From assembly GCF_018070045.1 (NCBI RefSeq), contig NZ_JAGPYK010000023.1, positions 43,519 to 107,518 of the forward strand: a stretch of 64,000 nucleotides of DNA, given 5' to 3'. The notes under the pieces are model-generated. The model did no database searches and was not told the origin of the DNA. It worked only from the letters and a program-made list of their open reading frames with translations. The position numbers were made by a program, and so were the translations under genes. The stretch comes from Micromonospora sp. U21. Lineage in GTDB: Bacteria > Actinomycetota > Actinomycetes > Mycobacteriales > Micromonosporaceae. Of the stretch, positions 9,271 to 18,686 are shown in pieces (the first letter of the stretch is position 1; each line of letters begins with the position of its first letter).

Positions 9271-9561
9271 TCACTGCCGCTCGAACTCGTCAGCCGTAAT
9301 TTCCCACTCGGCCCACTCTTCGAACTCGTCGAGTTGCCCCTGCCCGAGGCCACCGAACCGGTCCTCACGGTGAGCCGGCCCGTAACGCATGACAGGCCCC
9401 GAGTCGTACACCTCAACCTGGCGCACCGGCCAGCCGTCCTCCGCGGTCTCGAAGTAGTACGTTGCGTAGCCCCAGATGTCGAACTCGTCGCCCCGCGATT
9501 CATTCCACCGGCGACGGAAGTAACGGCTCACCACGAAAGGCTTCTGTCCTGGCTTGGCCAC
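9271..9561 (-). CDS. Small DUF6881-like protein
   Basis: A 96-residue acidic protein from a GTG start. It opens FVVSRYFRRRWNES and has a central pattern DGWPVRQVEVYDSG, which resembles the DUF6881 type (a short beta-rich domain of unknown role). It is the second of a same-strand run of four small genes. No membrane segment or signal is seen. The family call is from memory of the pattern, so moderate confidence only. Confidence 0.65.
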   Translation of the reverse strand: MAKPGQKPFVVSRYFRRRWNESRGDEFDIWGYATYYFETAEDGWPVRQVEVYDSGPVMRYGPAHREDRFGGLGQGQLDEFEEWAEWEITADEFERQ

Positions 9562-9595
9562 GCCGTCTCCAAGCGTCGGGGCTCAGCTGCCGAGA

Positions 9596-10186
9596 TCAAT
9601 CCTCGCCGCGGTCGAGGAACAACTCGGCCAGCCGGGGCAGCCGACGCCGCATCTCGTCATCGTCATCAAAGTCGAAGTCCTCACCCATGTCGGGCTCGCG
9701 GGCCTCGTCGATGCCGACCGCAACGTGCTGGCGGGCCTTCATCGCCTCGTAGAAGGCATGGTCGTCACCCGTGACCTGCTCGTAGGCCTCGCTGGCTACG
9801 TAGTTCACCGACTCGGCGAACAGCGCACCGTCGTCTTCCTCGGCCGCCGCTTGTCGTATCACGGGATGGTCAGCCAGTGCCTCGGGGGAGGCCAGGACAC
9901 GTTCGTACCACTCGCGCCCTAGCGCGATGACTCCCGCCCGGAAATCCATGAAGCTGTCGTCCGAGCATCCCCCGCCGATCAGGTACGCAGCCGCCCACAC
10001 GTCCCAGCGATAGAGGGCGCCATGGAGCTGATCGAACAGCTCCTGGAACTCGAGGATGCCCTCCGGTGATGTTGCCGCCAATCGCGTCACCAGTGCCGCG
10101 GCAACGGCCTCACCGTCATCGCCGGTCCGCCCATCGAGTCCCGCCCCGGCCGACTCCACCACCGCCCAAAACTCGCCAACGTTCAC
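9596..10186 (-). CDS. DUF4240 domain protein
   Basis: The GTG at 10186 is preferred, with GGGAGA upstream, because the family domain starts right after it (NVGEFWAVVE). The domain holds the usual FDQLHGALYRWDVWAAAYLI and GGGCSDDSFMDFRAGVIALG. The C-terminus is strongly acidic (MGEDFDFDDDDEM). DUF4240 proteins are cytosolic and uncharacterised; they recur next to toxin/immunity-type genes. The protein is about 196 residues and looks intact. Confidence 0.85.
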   Translation of the reverse strand: MNVGEFWAVVESAGAGLDGRTGDDGEAVAAALVTRLAATSPEGILEFQELFDQLHGALYRWDVWAAAYLIGGGCSDDSFMDFRAGVIALGREWYERVLASPEALADHPVIRQAAAEEDDGALFAESVNYVASEAYEQVTGDDHAFYEAMKARQHVAVGIDEAREPDMGEDFDFDDDDEMRRRLPRLAELFLDRGED

Positions 10187-10344
10187 GGCGCGAGAGTCTC
10201 CCACGGCCGACCGACACAACTCATGCCTGTCGACCCAGGCACCGGTCGCGAGCAGCCGCTCAGGCATTTCCGACCCTGAGCATCCGCTCATGCCGCCGAC
10301 CGAGCGTCACGCGCCGCCGCAGGTGGTTGGTGCGGTGGAACACG

Positions 10345-10779
10345 TCACCCGGCGAAATCCTCGCCGGGCTGCGGAGACATCGACGATTCAGGGGCCATCC
10401 GCTGGTAGCCGCACTCATCGTGTACCCAATGATCAAGGTAGGCCGCCCTGTCCACTCGCGAATACACGACCGCAAGCCATTCGGCTGCCGCCTGCTTCAT
10501 GTGTCGGACCGCAGCGGCGTCCTGGTCCGGCGATCCCCTTCCAGGAGCGTCCATCTCATCTGTCAGTGCTCCCCAGATGAGGTTGAGCGCGGTCGGTATG
10601 TCAGGTAGGTACTCGCCTTCGGGGGTATCGGACATAGCGCTCATGGCCAGCCCCTGAAACTCGAGACCCGCGTCGTAGGTGGGCCAGCCCTCTTCGACAT
10701 CGAGCACGAGGCGTGCCTGGTCAGCAGTTACTCCCAGGAAGCCTTCGGGCCCGTGTTCCGGATGCCAGCGACCTGCCAT
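10345..10779 (-). CDS. Hypothetical acidic protein, 144 residues
   Basis: I do not recognise this protein. It starts MAGRWHPEHGPEGFLG and is rich in Asp, Glu and Ala, with a Trp-containing helix (MKQAAAEWLAVVYSR). No signal or membrane segment is present. It lies in the same-strand run of small genes and may belong to the same functional array. Codon use and frame length make a real gene likely. Confidence 0.65.
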   Translation of the reverse strand: MAGRWHPEHGPEGFLGVTADQARLVLDVEEGWPTYDAGLEFQGLAMSAMSDTPEGEYLPDIPTALNLIWGALTDEMDAPGRGSPDQDAAAVRHMKQAAAEWLAVVYSRVDRAAYLDHWVHDECGYQRMAPESSMSPQPGEDFAG

Positions 10780-10908
10780 GACAAAGACGCTACGCCGGCT
10801 CTCAAGGCCGTCGAGCCGGGCTGCTCCTTCTGCCGGACGCGCGAAGCCTAAATCGCGGTAGGTGGACTCATCTGCCGCCGTTCGTGCGCTCGGCCTGTTC
10901 GCCGGCCG

Positions 10909-11352
10909 TCACGGTTGCGTGGATTGCGTTGGATCGCCGCCGTAGAGGGCTGCGAAGACGCGGTCCCGCAGGATCTCGTACTGCTGACGGCATCGCCGAG
11001 GTGGGCCCGGCGGGCGTTGCTGGACTTGACCGCCGACAACGACTTCCGGTGGCTGGAACTGGTCAGCTGTCAGGTCGACCTCGCGGCCGTCGGCCAATCG
11101 ATTCCAGTAGTGGTAGCCGACCTTGGCGTCTCCGGTGAGGACCTCCCCGAGGATCAGCTCTCCGCCGAGCAGGTCCTGAATGATCAAGGCAGTCACCCCG
11201 CATTGACCACGGGCTGCGTTGCCGGCGTGCCAATCCTGCACATCGTGCGGGTCGCAGGTATCCGCTCCCCAGCCGCCGCGCAGTACCGGCCGCAGCATCT
11301 CCAGGTCAATCGCGAGGGGGATTGATCGTTGGTCGCGCTCTTCAGGCGTCAC
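10909..11352 (-). CDS. YunG-like protein
   Basis: The 147-residue product has the core GQCGVTALIIQDLLGGELIL, followed by GYHYWNRLADGREVDLTADQ and PPGPPRRCRQQYEILRDRV. This is the pattern of YunG-like proteins, small enzymes-like domains with conserved Cys and His whose activity is not established. Cys and His residues in the conserved places suggest a papain-like fold (inference). It is cytosolic. Confidence 0.75.
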   Translation of the reverse strand: MTPEERDQRSIPLAIDLEMLRPVLRGGWGADTCDPHDVQDWHAGNAARGQCGVTALIIQDLLGGELILGEVLTGDAKVGYHYWNRLADGREVDLTADQFQPPEVVVGGQVQQRPPGPPRRCRQQYEILRDRVFAALYGGDPTQSTQP

Positions 11353-11511
11353 CCAGGAAGGGTCGGCCCTCGACCGGGTCGAGAGTCAAGAAATACCCCG
11401 CCTCGGGTCCTGGCCGGCCGAACGGCGCCACTAGCGGGCGCGCTCATCTGCCGCGGTTCGGGAGCGCTGTCTGGCCGAAGGCTCTGCTCCTGCTACACAC
11501 GGTCCGTGGGG

Positions 11512-11991
11512 ATGGACATCTATGACCAGCACGAGCGGGACGCCGACCAGCACCTGGCCGCCTACGGTTTGCGGGTCGGCGCTGACCAGGTCTCGATCGT
11601 GCGGGATGTCCTCGTGCGCGAAACCCGGCGCGAGGCGGAAACCTACTCTGGAACGGGCACCGTACCCGGCAACACGCAGTTGATGCGGATGTGCGCCGTC
11701 CAGCTGTGGCACGTCGGCGCCGTCGAGGACGCGCTGTTGGTTCACCGCGCTCGCGGCACCAGTATGGACGCGACCGGCGCCATCGACGCGGAACTGATGC
11801 TGGGGGCGGGCGTCGCCAGAACCAAGGAGTATCTCACCACCGTATGCACCGAGGAAGCCCGAGAGATCCTCGATGTGATCAATTGGGTGGAGGAGTCGTA
11901 CGACCCCGGAATCTACGCAGCTTTCCTCGACGGGTACTACCGAGCTGGCTCCCACGGCGAACATTCTGGCCAGGGCTTCATGCCAGCCTGA
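11512..11991 (+). CDS. Hypothetical protein, 159 residues
   Basis: The ATG at 11512 (or GTG 11506 two codons before) follows GTGGGGAT without a strong ribosome site. The protein is helical throughout, with ETRREAETYSGTGTVPGNTQ and a C-terminal YDPGIYAAFLDGYYRAG. I do not know the family. It is transcribed on its own, convergent with the acetyltransferase gene 16 bases away. Confidence 0.65.
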   Translation: MDIYDQHERDADQHLAAYGLRVGADQVSIVRDVLVRETRREAETYSGTGTVPGNTQLMRMCAVQLWHVGAVEDALLVHRARGTSMDATGAIDAELMLGAGVARTKEYLTTVCTEEAREILDVINWVEESYDPGIYAAFLDGYYRAGSHGEHSGQGFMPA

Positions 11992-12007
11992 GAGTCTTCG
12001 GCTGCTC

Positions 12008-12568
12008 CTACGGTGCTGACTCTCGATGCCATGTCTCGGCGAGGAGGGCGTAGGTGTAACCGTCCACCCAGCCCAGTTCGGCGTGCCAGGAATCGCCGAC
12101 GCCGTGCTGCTCACGACGCATGCCGACCTTCTCGAGGATTCGCACCGAGGCGAGGTTGTCCGCGAAGCAACCGGCGGTGATTCTCCGAACCCCCAGCCGG
12201 TCGAATGCGTGCGCCACCATCGCGGTGACCGCCTCGGTCGCGTAGCCGTGGCCGCCGTAGGCTGGATCGAAGATGTAGCCGAGCTGGGCCTCGGTCCGTG
12301 GTGGCATGCCGGGTTGACCCATGCCGTCGACGACGTCGAGCGAGACGGTTCCGATCACCACGCCGTCGAGCGTGGCCGCCATGCTGTGGTCGTCGGGGTC
12401 TGCGGCCGCGCGTCGCCATGCCGCGCGCAAGGATGCAGGGTCGACCTGCGTGCGGAGTAGCCAGCGCGTGACCTGCGGCAGATTCCGGTATTCCAGGATC
12501 CGGTCGACGTCCTCGTCCCGCACCGGGCGAAGCTCGAGGCGTTCAGTGCGTACGGTGGTGTTCTCCAT
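12008..12568 (-). CDS. GNAT-family N-acetyltransferase (RimJ/RimL type)
   Basis: The start ATG 12568 gives MENTTVRTERLELRPVRDED, the usual opening of RimJ/RimL-like acetyltransferases. The acetyl-CoA loop is YGGHGYATEAVTAMVAHAFD and the C-terminal motif is DNLASVRILEKVGMRREQHG. At 186 residues it is complete. The substrate could be a small molecule or a protein N-terminus; nothing in the context decides it. Confidence 0.9.
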   Translation of the reverse strand: MENTTVRTERLELRPVRDEDVDRILEYRNLPQVTRWLLRTQVDPASLRAAWRRAAADPDDHSMAATLDGVVIGTVSLDVVDGMGQPGMPPRTEAQLGYIFDPAYGGHGYATEAVTAMVAHAFDRLGVRRITAGCFADNLASVRILEKVGMRREQHGVGDSWHAELGWVDGYTYALLAETWHRESAP

Positions 12569-12937
12569 GAGGTGGGACGCTAGTGGACGCACTCCGGCGA
12601 GACGCCCGAATATCGGGCCGCCCGGCCCGACATGGCGCACTATCTGGTGGCCCCGCCCCGTGTCCTCGGCAGCACAGGACGCACGCTCATGCCGCTCCGG
12701 GTGAACTGGCGTTCATCGCTGCTGCTGGCGCGCGGTGATGCATGGCTACCTCGTCTGCCTCCGCTGCCAGCGTTTTACCGGCCGATCAGCTCGTTCTGCG
12801 CGCCGCGGTGTCGGCCTTCCTGAGCCGCTACCGTGGCAGACTCGCGTTGAGGGACGATAGAACCTCAATTTCGGTTCAGAACACGAACGCGATCCCGAGC
12901 TGCGAGGGCCCGGTGAGGTCGGCCGTAGGATCTGGGA
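12569..12937. other. Region without a supported gene
   Basis: Two divergent genes flank this 369-base gap, so promoters for both should lie in it. I cannot point to convincing -35 and -10 boxes. No coding or RNA feature is seen. Confidence 0.4.
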
Positions 12938-14482
12938 GTGGCCGACTTGAATGACGCAGATCATCGAAGTCCCGCATCCGGGACCAGTTGGACGAGGTTG
13001 TTCGTCAGCCACTGTCAGTACGAGGTGTCCGCCGTGCCGGGCGCGTCCGGCATGGGGATCTACACCTTCGGCGACGACCTCATACACGTCGTCGGGCCGT
13101 CTCAGTTCACCGGCTTCTGCGGCATACACACCGGTTGGATCGAGGCGCGTGTGCGTGTCCTGCCCGGGCCTCCCACGGCAGTCGACGTCGGCTGGGACGC
13201 GATCAGTGAGGCGACCCTCTTCAGTCCCAGCGGCAGGCTGTCGGTCGTCGGCCTGATGGGCGGCACCGCGGAAGCCCTCACCGACGTCGCTGTCCCGCGC
13301 GGGTTGATCCGGGTGCGGGCGCACGCGCGCAACCGCCTGCACGAGACCGTACGCACCGACGACGACCTACCCGAGCGGCACGAGCTGCACATCTGGGCGG
13401 TCACCGAGGAGACGCCATGGCGCACCGTGCTGGCCGACCCGGGGGGCCGCGACTGGGAGCAGAAGCCGACGAAGGCCGCCGAGTGGGCGATGCTGTCACT
13501 GGTTCCGCGCCCGTCCGGCCGTCCGGCGATCCTGCCGCCGCTGCCACCTGACCCGTACGAGGACGACGCGGGCCTGTCCCGGGTGGCGGTGGTCCGCCAC
13601 CGGCCCGCGCCGGTCGAGGTCCCGGCGGGAGTGCTGCCCGCCGGCGACCTTGAGGTCCGGCGCAAGCGGGTCGACGACGAGACTCTGCTGTGGTCATGGT
13701 CCACCGCCGGCGAACCGATCTTCCCTCGCCCGCTGGCAACGCTGCCGGACAACGAGCCGAGTACCGTACGGCTGACGTCCGGCCCCGACGGCTTCACTGT
13801 GCGGCACGAGGGAGTGCTGGGCCGGCACGCCTTCGCCCTCGGCCTGATCTGGGACCACCTGCTCGACACCGCCGGGTCGCATCCGTGGATGACGACGTTG
13901 CGAGGGCAGGCGGCCGAGGCGACCGCGTTGGCCGAGAAGTACCGCCGCCTGCAGGCCACGCGCGACGCCGAGCGGTGGGGAGGTGCTCCACCGTCGGACC
14001 GTGTCCGCGGACTCTTCGGCCAGGCGCAGTCCCTGGCCCGCATCGACCGCGGGCTGCTCGACCGCATCGACGCGCTGCCCGCCGCCCGCCAGCGGGAGGC
14101 AGCCTGCTGGGCGGCCCGCCGCGCGATACGGGTGGCAGGACTGGAGCAGATCGGGTGGATCGCCGACGCGCTCGCCGACGCCGAGGCCGACCGCCCACTG
14201 CCCCGATCCTTCACCGAGCAGAGCGGCGCCGCCGCGTTCAACCGGCTCCTGTCCGATCCCGAGGTGCCCCACACCACCGTCACGCTGCACTTGGGTTCGA
14301 CAGCATTCGGCACACGCCGCGTCACCGAGGTGCTCCAGCAGGCCGCCGCGTTCCCCGCACTGATGGCCCTGGCGAATGACGATCCGCTGGCCGCTGCGAT
14401 CGACGCCGTCTACAACGCGGCAATCGCCCACGGTGACGACCGTGACCGCTTCCTCACCGACGCACATATCGCCTTGCGCTGA
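12938..14482 (+). CDS. Large hypothetical protein with an immunity-like N-terminal domain
   Basis: The GTG at 12938 starts a 514-residue protein. Residues 20-190 form a beta-rich domain (GIYTFGDDLIHVV, WDAISEATLFSPSGRL, LIRVRAHARNR) like those seen in many small actinomycete immunity-type proteins. The rest is Ala/Arg-rich and helical, with no signal peptide, membrane segment or catalytic motif that I can name. The two parts may be a fusion. It is cytosolic. Function unknown; the domain resemblance is impressionistic. Confidence 0.7.
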   Translation: MADLNDADHRSPASGTSWTRLFVSHCQYEVSAVPGASGMGIYTFGDDLIHVVGPSQFTGFCGIHTGWIEARVRVLPGPPTAVDVGWDAISEATLFSPSGRLSVVGLMGGTAEALTDVAVPRGLIRVRAHARNRLHETVRTDDDLPERHELHIWAVTEETPWRTVLADPGGRDWEQKPTKAAEWAMLSLVPRPSGRPAILPPLPPDPYEDDAGLSRVAVVRHRPAPVEVPAGVLPAGDLEVRRKRVDDETLLWSWSTAGEPIFPRPLATLPDNEPSTVRLTSGPDGFTVRHEGVLGRHAFALGLIWDHLLDTAGSHPWMTTLRGQAAEATALAEKYRRLQATRDAERWGGAPPSDRVRGLFGQAQSLARIDRGLLDRIDALPAARQREAACWAARRAIRVAGLEQIGWIADALADAEADRPLPRSFTEQSGAAAFNRLLSDPEVPHTTVTLHLGSTAFGTRRVTEVLQQAAAFPALMALANDDPLAAAIDAVYNAAIAHGDDRDRFLTDAHIALR

Positions 14483-14693
14483 GCCTGGTTCGGCATGCGG
14501 AGTCGGAAGGCGGCACCCGAACGGCGCGACCCCGTGCGGACGCAGTCGACTGGAGTGTCGATTCAGCGGAGTCCTGCCTGCTGACGCCGACTTGACACCC
14601 AGAGATACCGTCAGCGAGACAGCCCTCGGGTCGACGAACGGCCCCGACCCGAACGCATGACGGAGCCGCACGCTCGCGCACTTCTAGCCGATA

Positions 14694-15236
14694 TCAGCGG
14701 ACCTTCGACGCCTCGATGATGGTGGCGGTTCCTACCGCAGGCTGGCCCTCGTGCATGGTGATCGTCATGCCCGGCTGTAGGTGCTGCCAGAGGGCCGGGG
14801 ACAGCGGGCCCAGGCGGACCGACCCCGTGGCGCCTGGTGACAACACTGGAGCGGACTCCACCCAGATGCGTGCCACGAGCAGACCGGGGTCGCCCGCGGC
14901 CGTGTGCCGGCCGAGGTCCCACAGCGGTCGGAGGATGCCTTTGCCCGGGATCGGCGTTCGCCGGCCACCTTCGGCGGGCGACAGGAGCCGCAACTCGGCA
15001 CGGACGATGCCGTGGAGGCTCTCCCACCGGCCCCAGCGGCACCACGCCGCGACACCGGCGAGCCACATCAACTCGGCGCTATCGATCAGCAGATCCCACC
15101 AAACGGTCGTCGGTCGCCAACCCGTGTCGAGGTCCATAAGGAGGTCGAGCGCGACCTCCCACTCGTCGTGATCGAGGTACTCGCGTACGTCGGCCACCGT
15201 CACGCCGGCCTCATTGACGACATCAACCGGGACCAT
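14694..15236 (-). CDS. Hypothetical protein with an elongation-factor-like beta-barrel
   Basis: I take ATG 15236 as the start (a GTG at 15272 is also possible); codons further upstream look like noise. The protein has about 180 residues. A helical N-terminus (VREYLDHDEWEVALDLLMDL) is followed by a C-terminal barrel-like segment (ARIWVESAPVLSPGATGSVR) resembling domain III of EF-Tu. Such EF-Tu-like fragments occur as stand-alone proteins of unknown role. It is cytosolic. Confidence 0.65.
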   Translation of the reverse strand: MVPVDVVNEAGVTVADVREYLDHDEWEVALDLLMDLDTGWRPTTVWWDLLIDSAELMWLAGVAAWCRWGRWESLHGIVRAELRLLSPAEGGRRTPIPGKGILRPLWDLGRHTAAGDPGLLVARIWVESAPVLSPGATGSVRLGPLSPALWQHLQPGMTITMHEGQPAVGTATIIEASKVR

Positions 15237-15436
15237 GGCCGCCGCCCGAGCGAGCAGATCGACAACACCCACTCGCGGATTATTCAACGTCGCCGCAGTA
15301 TCAGCGAAGCGGCTCCCACCGGCGCACGGATCTGCCGCTGATCGTTCGTCAGGCTGTGTAACGGAGCGGCTCGGGCGTGGGTACGTCCGGCTGCGCGACG
15401 TAGTCGGCGCACGTCGCCAGCTCCCGCGCATGCAGC

Positions 15437-16969
15437 GTGGCTGCCACGGAAGTGACGCTTGGGTGCGGCCTGATGGATGATCGTCTGGTGGAGCGTGATG
15501 CGGGGTTGCTTCGGGATGCGCTGAAGGCGCTGATCGAGGATGAGGTGCCGGTTCGGCCCGGTGTCATGGCGATCGTTGCGGCATCGCCGGTGACCGCACC
15601 GGAACACCGCGACGTGCTGGCACGAGTGCTGGGTGGGTCTGTCGCGGACCTTCTGCGGCAGCGCGGGCCGGTTGCGTGGCGGCCTCAAGATGTTGCGCAG
15701 GTTTGCGCGGCCACCGGGCTCACGCGGGCGGAGAGCGCGTTGCTGCTGGCCGGGCTGCCACTGCGCGACTGGGACGACGACGACTTCCTCTCTGAGGCGC
15801 AACTCGCCGTCCTCGGCCTGACTGCCCGCGAGGCGACAATCGCGCGCATGGAACTGATGACCGTGCCGGTCGAGCATCGCGTCCGGGTCCTCGACGCGGC
15901 CATGCCGAACGAGCCGGCCGTGCTGTGGGAGGACGGTCCAGATGTCGGACGGCTCTGCGCCACCTGGATTGCTTTACAAGGCCACCGCACACCCGTGCCT
16001 GAGCAACTGCTCGCCGACCTCGGTACGGTGATGGGGTTTCCCACCGGCATTCTGCGGGTTTTCGGCGCACCGAGACCCGGAGATTGGCTGCACACCGACG
16101 GCCGGTGCCGTATCGAGGCCGGTGCCGTGCTCACCGAGGCGGCGGACGGTGGCGAGCCGTTCAGCGATCGGCACCTGCCGAGTGCCGCTACCGGACTTGC
16201 TTGGCTGGCCTATCACCTGCCGGCCGGCGATCCGATCCGGGCGAATCTTGACCGTGTCTACCAGTTGATCCGGGACCGGCTGCGCAACCCGGATCTGCTG
16301 ATCGGCACAGTCCTGCTGCGCAACGACGCAGTACCGACGCCGCTCCCGCCGGGGGTCATGGTCGGTGCGTCCTACCAGTCTGGCCTGACGTCGTATCACC
16401 TGCGTCCGGCTGCGATCGCGGACCCGGATGATCCCGCGCTCAACGTCGTGCCAGATCACAGCCCCATCGCGGTCCGGCTGATGCTCGACCCCGCGTTCGA
16501 GGGGATGATCAGAACGCTGGAGACGAGTGGTTTGCCCGCTGGCGCGTACAGCCAGAACGCTTTGCTGTCCGCGCCGGATACCGTCGAACGGATCGCCGTC
16601 CGGTTCGGTCTGAACCGACCGGAAGCGTCGCTGTATCTCCAGGTCCTGGCCCTGCCAGACCCGACCGAGCAGAACCTGTTGCGCTGGAACGGCTGGGACG
16701 ACCGTCAACTGGCCGACCTCGGCTCGACGCTGCTGGCGAAACGGTTGCTCGTCGAATCCGACACACCCGGACGCCGCCTCGCCGTCCCCGGACCGTGGCT
16801 CAGCCCGAGGTTCGTACCGCCCTTCGAGGCGTCGAAGTCTGCTCTGTACGGGGTCGGCCCGGGTGAGGAGCCGCTCTACCGGTGGGTTCTGGTCACCCGC
16901 CCGCTAACCGACCTGTTCCACGACGCCGCCAGCCGCGCCATCATCGAGGTCCCCCATCCCACACATTGA
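15437..16969 (+). CDS. C-terminal part of a large actinobacterial protein of unknown function, probably truncated
   Basis: The open frame gives up to 510 residues from GTG 15437 (ATG 15473 is an alternative). The C-terminal 200 residues (RFGLNRPEASLYLQVLALPD, then RWNGWDDRQLADL) resemble the end of very large, uncharacterised proteins in actinomycetes that are often over 1,000 residues. No good ribosome site precedes either start, and the N-terminus is ragged. A lost 5-prime end is therefore likely. It is followed, 109 bases on, by a YwqG-like gene on the same strand. Confidence 0.6.
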   Translation: MAATEVTLGCGLMDDRLVERDAGLLRDALKALIEDEVPVRPGVMAIVAASPVTAPEHRDVLARVLGGSVADLLRQRGPVAWRPQDVAQVCAATGLTRAESALLLAGLPLRDWDDDDFLSEAQLAVLGLTAREATIARMELMTVPVEHRVRVLDAAMPNEPAVLWEDGPDVGRLCATWIALQGHRTPVPEQLLADLGTVMGFPTGILRVFGAPRPGDWLHTDGRCRIEAGAVLTEAADGGEPFSDRHLPSAATGLAWLAYHLPAGDPIRANLDRVYQLIRDRLRNPDLLIGTVLLRNDAVPTPLPPGVMVGASYQSGLTSYHLRPAAIADPDDPALNVVPDHSPIAVRLMLDPAFEGMIRTLETSGLPAGAYSQNALLSAPDTVERIAVRFGLNRPEASLYLQVLALPDPTEQNLLRWNGWDDRQLADLGSTLLAKRLLVESDTPGRRLAVPGPWLSPRFVPPFEASKSALYGVGPGEEPLYRWVLVTRPLTDLFHDAASRAIIEVPHPTH

Positions 16970-17078
16970 ACGCCTCCAAGATTTCCATGATCTCCACATC
17001 AGGCTCGGTCATAGGTCCCTCCGGGCCGAGTCAGCACTTGATCAGCAATCAGAGCCGACCCGACCGGGGGACTTCCTC

Positions 17079-18086
17079 ATGACGCGCACCACCCCACCGC
17101 GTCCGTTGGATGTGGTCTCGTTGTTTCCGGAACTGGCAGCGAGGGCCAGGACCGCCACCCGCCTTCATCCCCGCCCAGGAGACCCGACCGTGCATGACAG
17201 CTCGGTGGGTGGACCTTTGCTGTGGCCGGTAGGCGAGGCCTGGCCGACATGCAGCGAGGAGCACGAGCCGTATGAGTTGACGACGCTGGAGGACGTCCGC
17301 ACGCGTCGACGCATCCTCGCTGCGGCGTGGCAACGGCCCCGGCCGCCGGGAACGAATCTGCTCACTCCCGATGAGAAGGTGGTCGTAGACCGCGTAGATG
17401 CCGGTTACGACCCGGCGCTGCTGCCGGTGGAGCCGCTGCCGCTCATCCCGCTGGCGCAGCTCTACGCCCGGGACGTCCCTGATCTGCCCTGTCCCGATGG
17501 CACGGACATGCTTCAGGTGCTGTGGTGCCCGTTCGACGAAATCATGGATGCGCGGTCGGCGGTGCACCTACGGTGGCGGCGGTCCACAAGCGTGCGGAAC
17601 CTGCTGATGCACCCGCCCGAGCCGGCCTTCGTCGGCCAGGGCTATTACGTGCCGGAACCTTGCGTTCTGCACCCAGAGCAGGTCATCGAGTACCCGGCTT
17701 TCCACGAGCTGGATGACAAGCTGGCGGAACGCATCATTTCCCGAGAAAGGGAGCTCCTCCAGTCACCGGAAAAGAAGCAACCGAGCTACCACAGTGACCT
17801 GTCCATCGCTCCCGGCTGGAAGGTCGGTGGCTGGTCCGCCTTCTTTACCTTCCGGGACCCGGCGGATCCTAACGAGCTCCGGTGCTGCGGCGCTCCGCTG
17901 GAACCCCTTCTCACCATCCCCAGCGACGAATGGGACGGCGACAGCCGCAGCTGGCGTCCCATCACTGAGGAGGACGAGTCGGTCGACCACACCCCGACCC
18001 AGGTGGAAATTGGTCGTGGCTACACACTCCAGGTCTACCGGTGCACCGCCTCGCAGGAGCACCCACCGGTCACCATCATGCAGTAA
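17079..18086 (+). CDS. YwqG-like (DUF1963-like) protein
   Basis: ATG 17079 follows GGGGGAC by six bases. The 335-residue product shows the family-like order GGPLLWPVGEAWPTC, PLIPLAQLYARDVPDLPCPD, then WCP and a late PSYHSDLSIAPGWKVGGW. YwqG-like proteins are cytosolic beta-rich proteins without proven activity and are common among immunity-type genes. The protein is complete. Family assignment is by pattern and is moderately sure. Confidence 0.65.
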   Translation: MTRTTPPRPLDVVSLFPELAARARTATRLHPRPGDPTVHDSSVGGPLLWPVGEAWPTCSEEHEPYELTTLEDVRTRRRILAAAWQRPRPPGTNLLTPDEKVVVDRVDAGYDPALLPVEPLPLIPLAQLYARDVPDLPCPDGTDMLQVLWCPFDEIMDARSAVHLRWRRSTSVRNLLMHPPEPAFVGQGYYVPEPCVLHPEQVIEYPAFHELDDKLAERIISRERELLQSPEKKQPSYHSDLSIAPGWKVGGWSAFFTFRDPADPNELRCCGAPLEPLLTIPSDEWDGDSRSWRPITEEDESVDHTPTQVEIGRGYTLQVYRCTASQEHPPVTIMQ

Positions 18087-18357
18087 CTGAGTCGATGCAC
18101 GCTCATGCCGCTGACAACGCACGGTGTTCGTTGGGGGTGCTCTCCAATCGATCGATCCGGATGAAAGCTGGCGTTGGCACCAGACATAGGCCAGGGCTGG
18201 CAGCTCACACTCCACCGGCGGTCGACGGTCGGTCCCCAGGCCCGGTTCGGGGGAGCAGATTAGGAGCAACAGGGCGCGCCAAGGTCACTCATCCTGATCG
18301 GCCGCTGGTCGAGTGGTTTTGCCGATGACAGAGCTAGCGGAAGGGCTGTACGTCCAA

Positions 18358-18600
18358 CGGCGCCGTGATCGTGATCGACCTCGACGCCACGTTCGACCAG
18401 CAGTTCCTCGACGTCCCGATACTAGAGGTTCAAGCGCAGGTACCAGCGGACCGCGACCACGATCACCTCCGGCGGGAACCGGAACCCGGCGAACGCCGAC
18501 CTCGGAGGCAGCCACGAGCCAGGTCCGGTCGACGATTTCACTGCTCAAGCTTGCCTTGATCTTGGCGACGCTCAACGCAACGGAGCCCGCAAATGTCCGC
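18358..18600 (-). mobile_element. IS6-family transposase remnant (5-prime part)
   Basis: Read on the minus strand, the stretch matches the first 240 bases of the fuller IS6-type copy at about 42.6 kb: both carry FAGFRFP or its equivalent, EVIVVAV, and RDVEELLVERGVEVDH. A stop and frame breaks interrupt it here. The rest of the element is missing. The flanking 18087-18357 and 18601-18686 hold no gene that I can support. Confidence 0.7.
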
Positions 18601-18686
18601 GGCCGGGCGCTCGTCCGGGATCGGCCCCGGCTCGACGCTGACGGCAGCGTGGCTGGACCATCCCGGCGCAAGACGCCGACGATACT

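Noticed and set aside
9156..9503. N-terminal extension of the DUF4241 protein
   Set aside because: It overlaps the DUF6881-like gene and consists of Thr/Arg/Ser-rich noise; ATG 9155 gives a normal protein.
13102..14325. Long open frame on the minus strand opposite the 514-residue protein
   Set aside because: Its composition (runs of Ser, Arg and Pro, no domain) is the usual shadow of a GC-rich gene on the other strand; it has no ribosome site.
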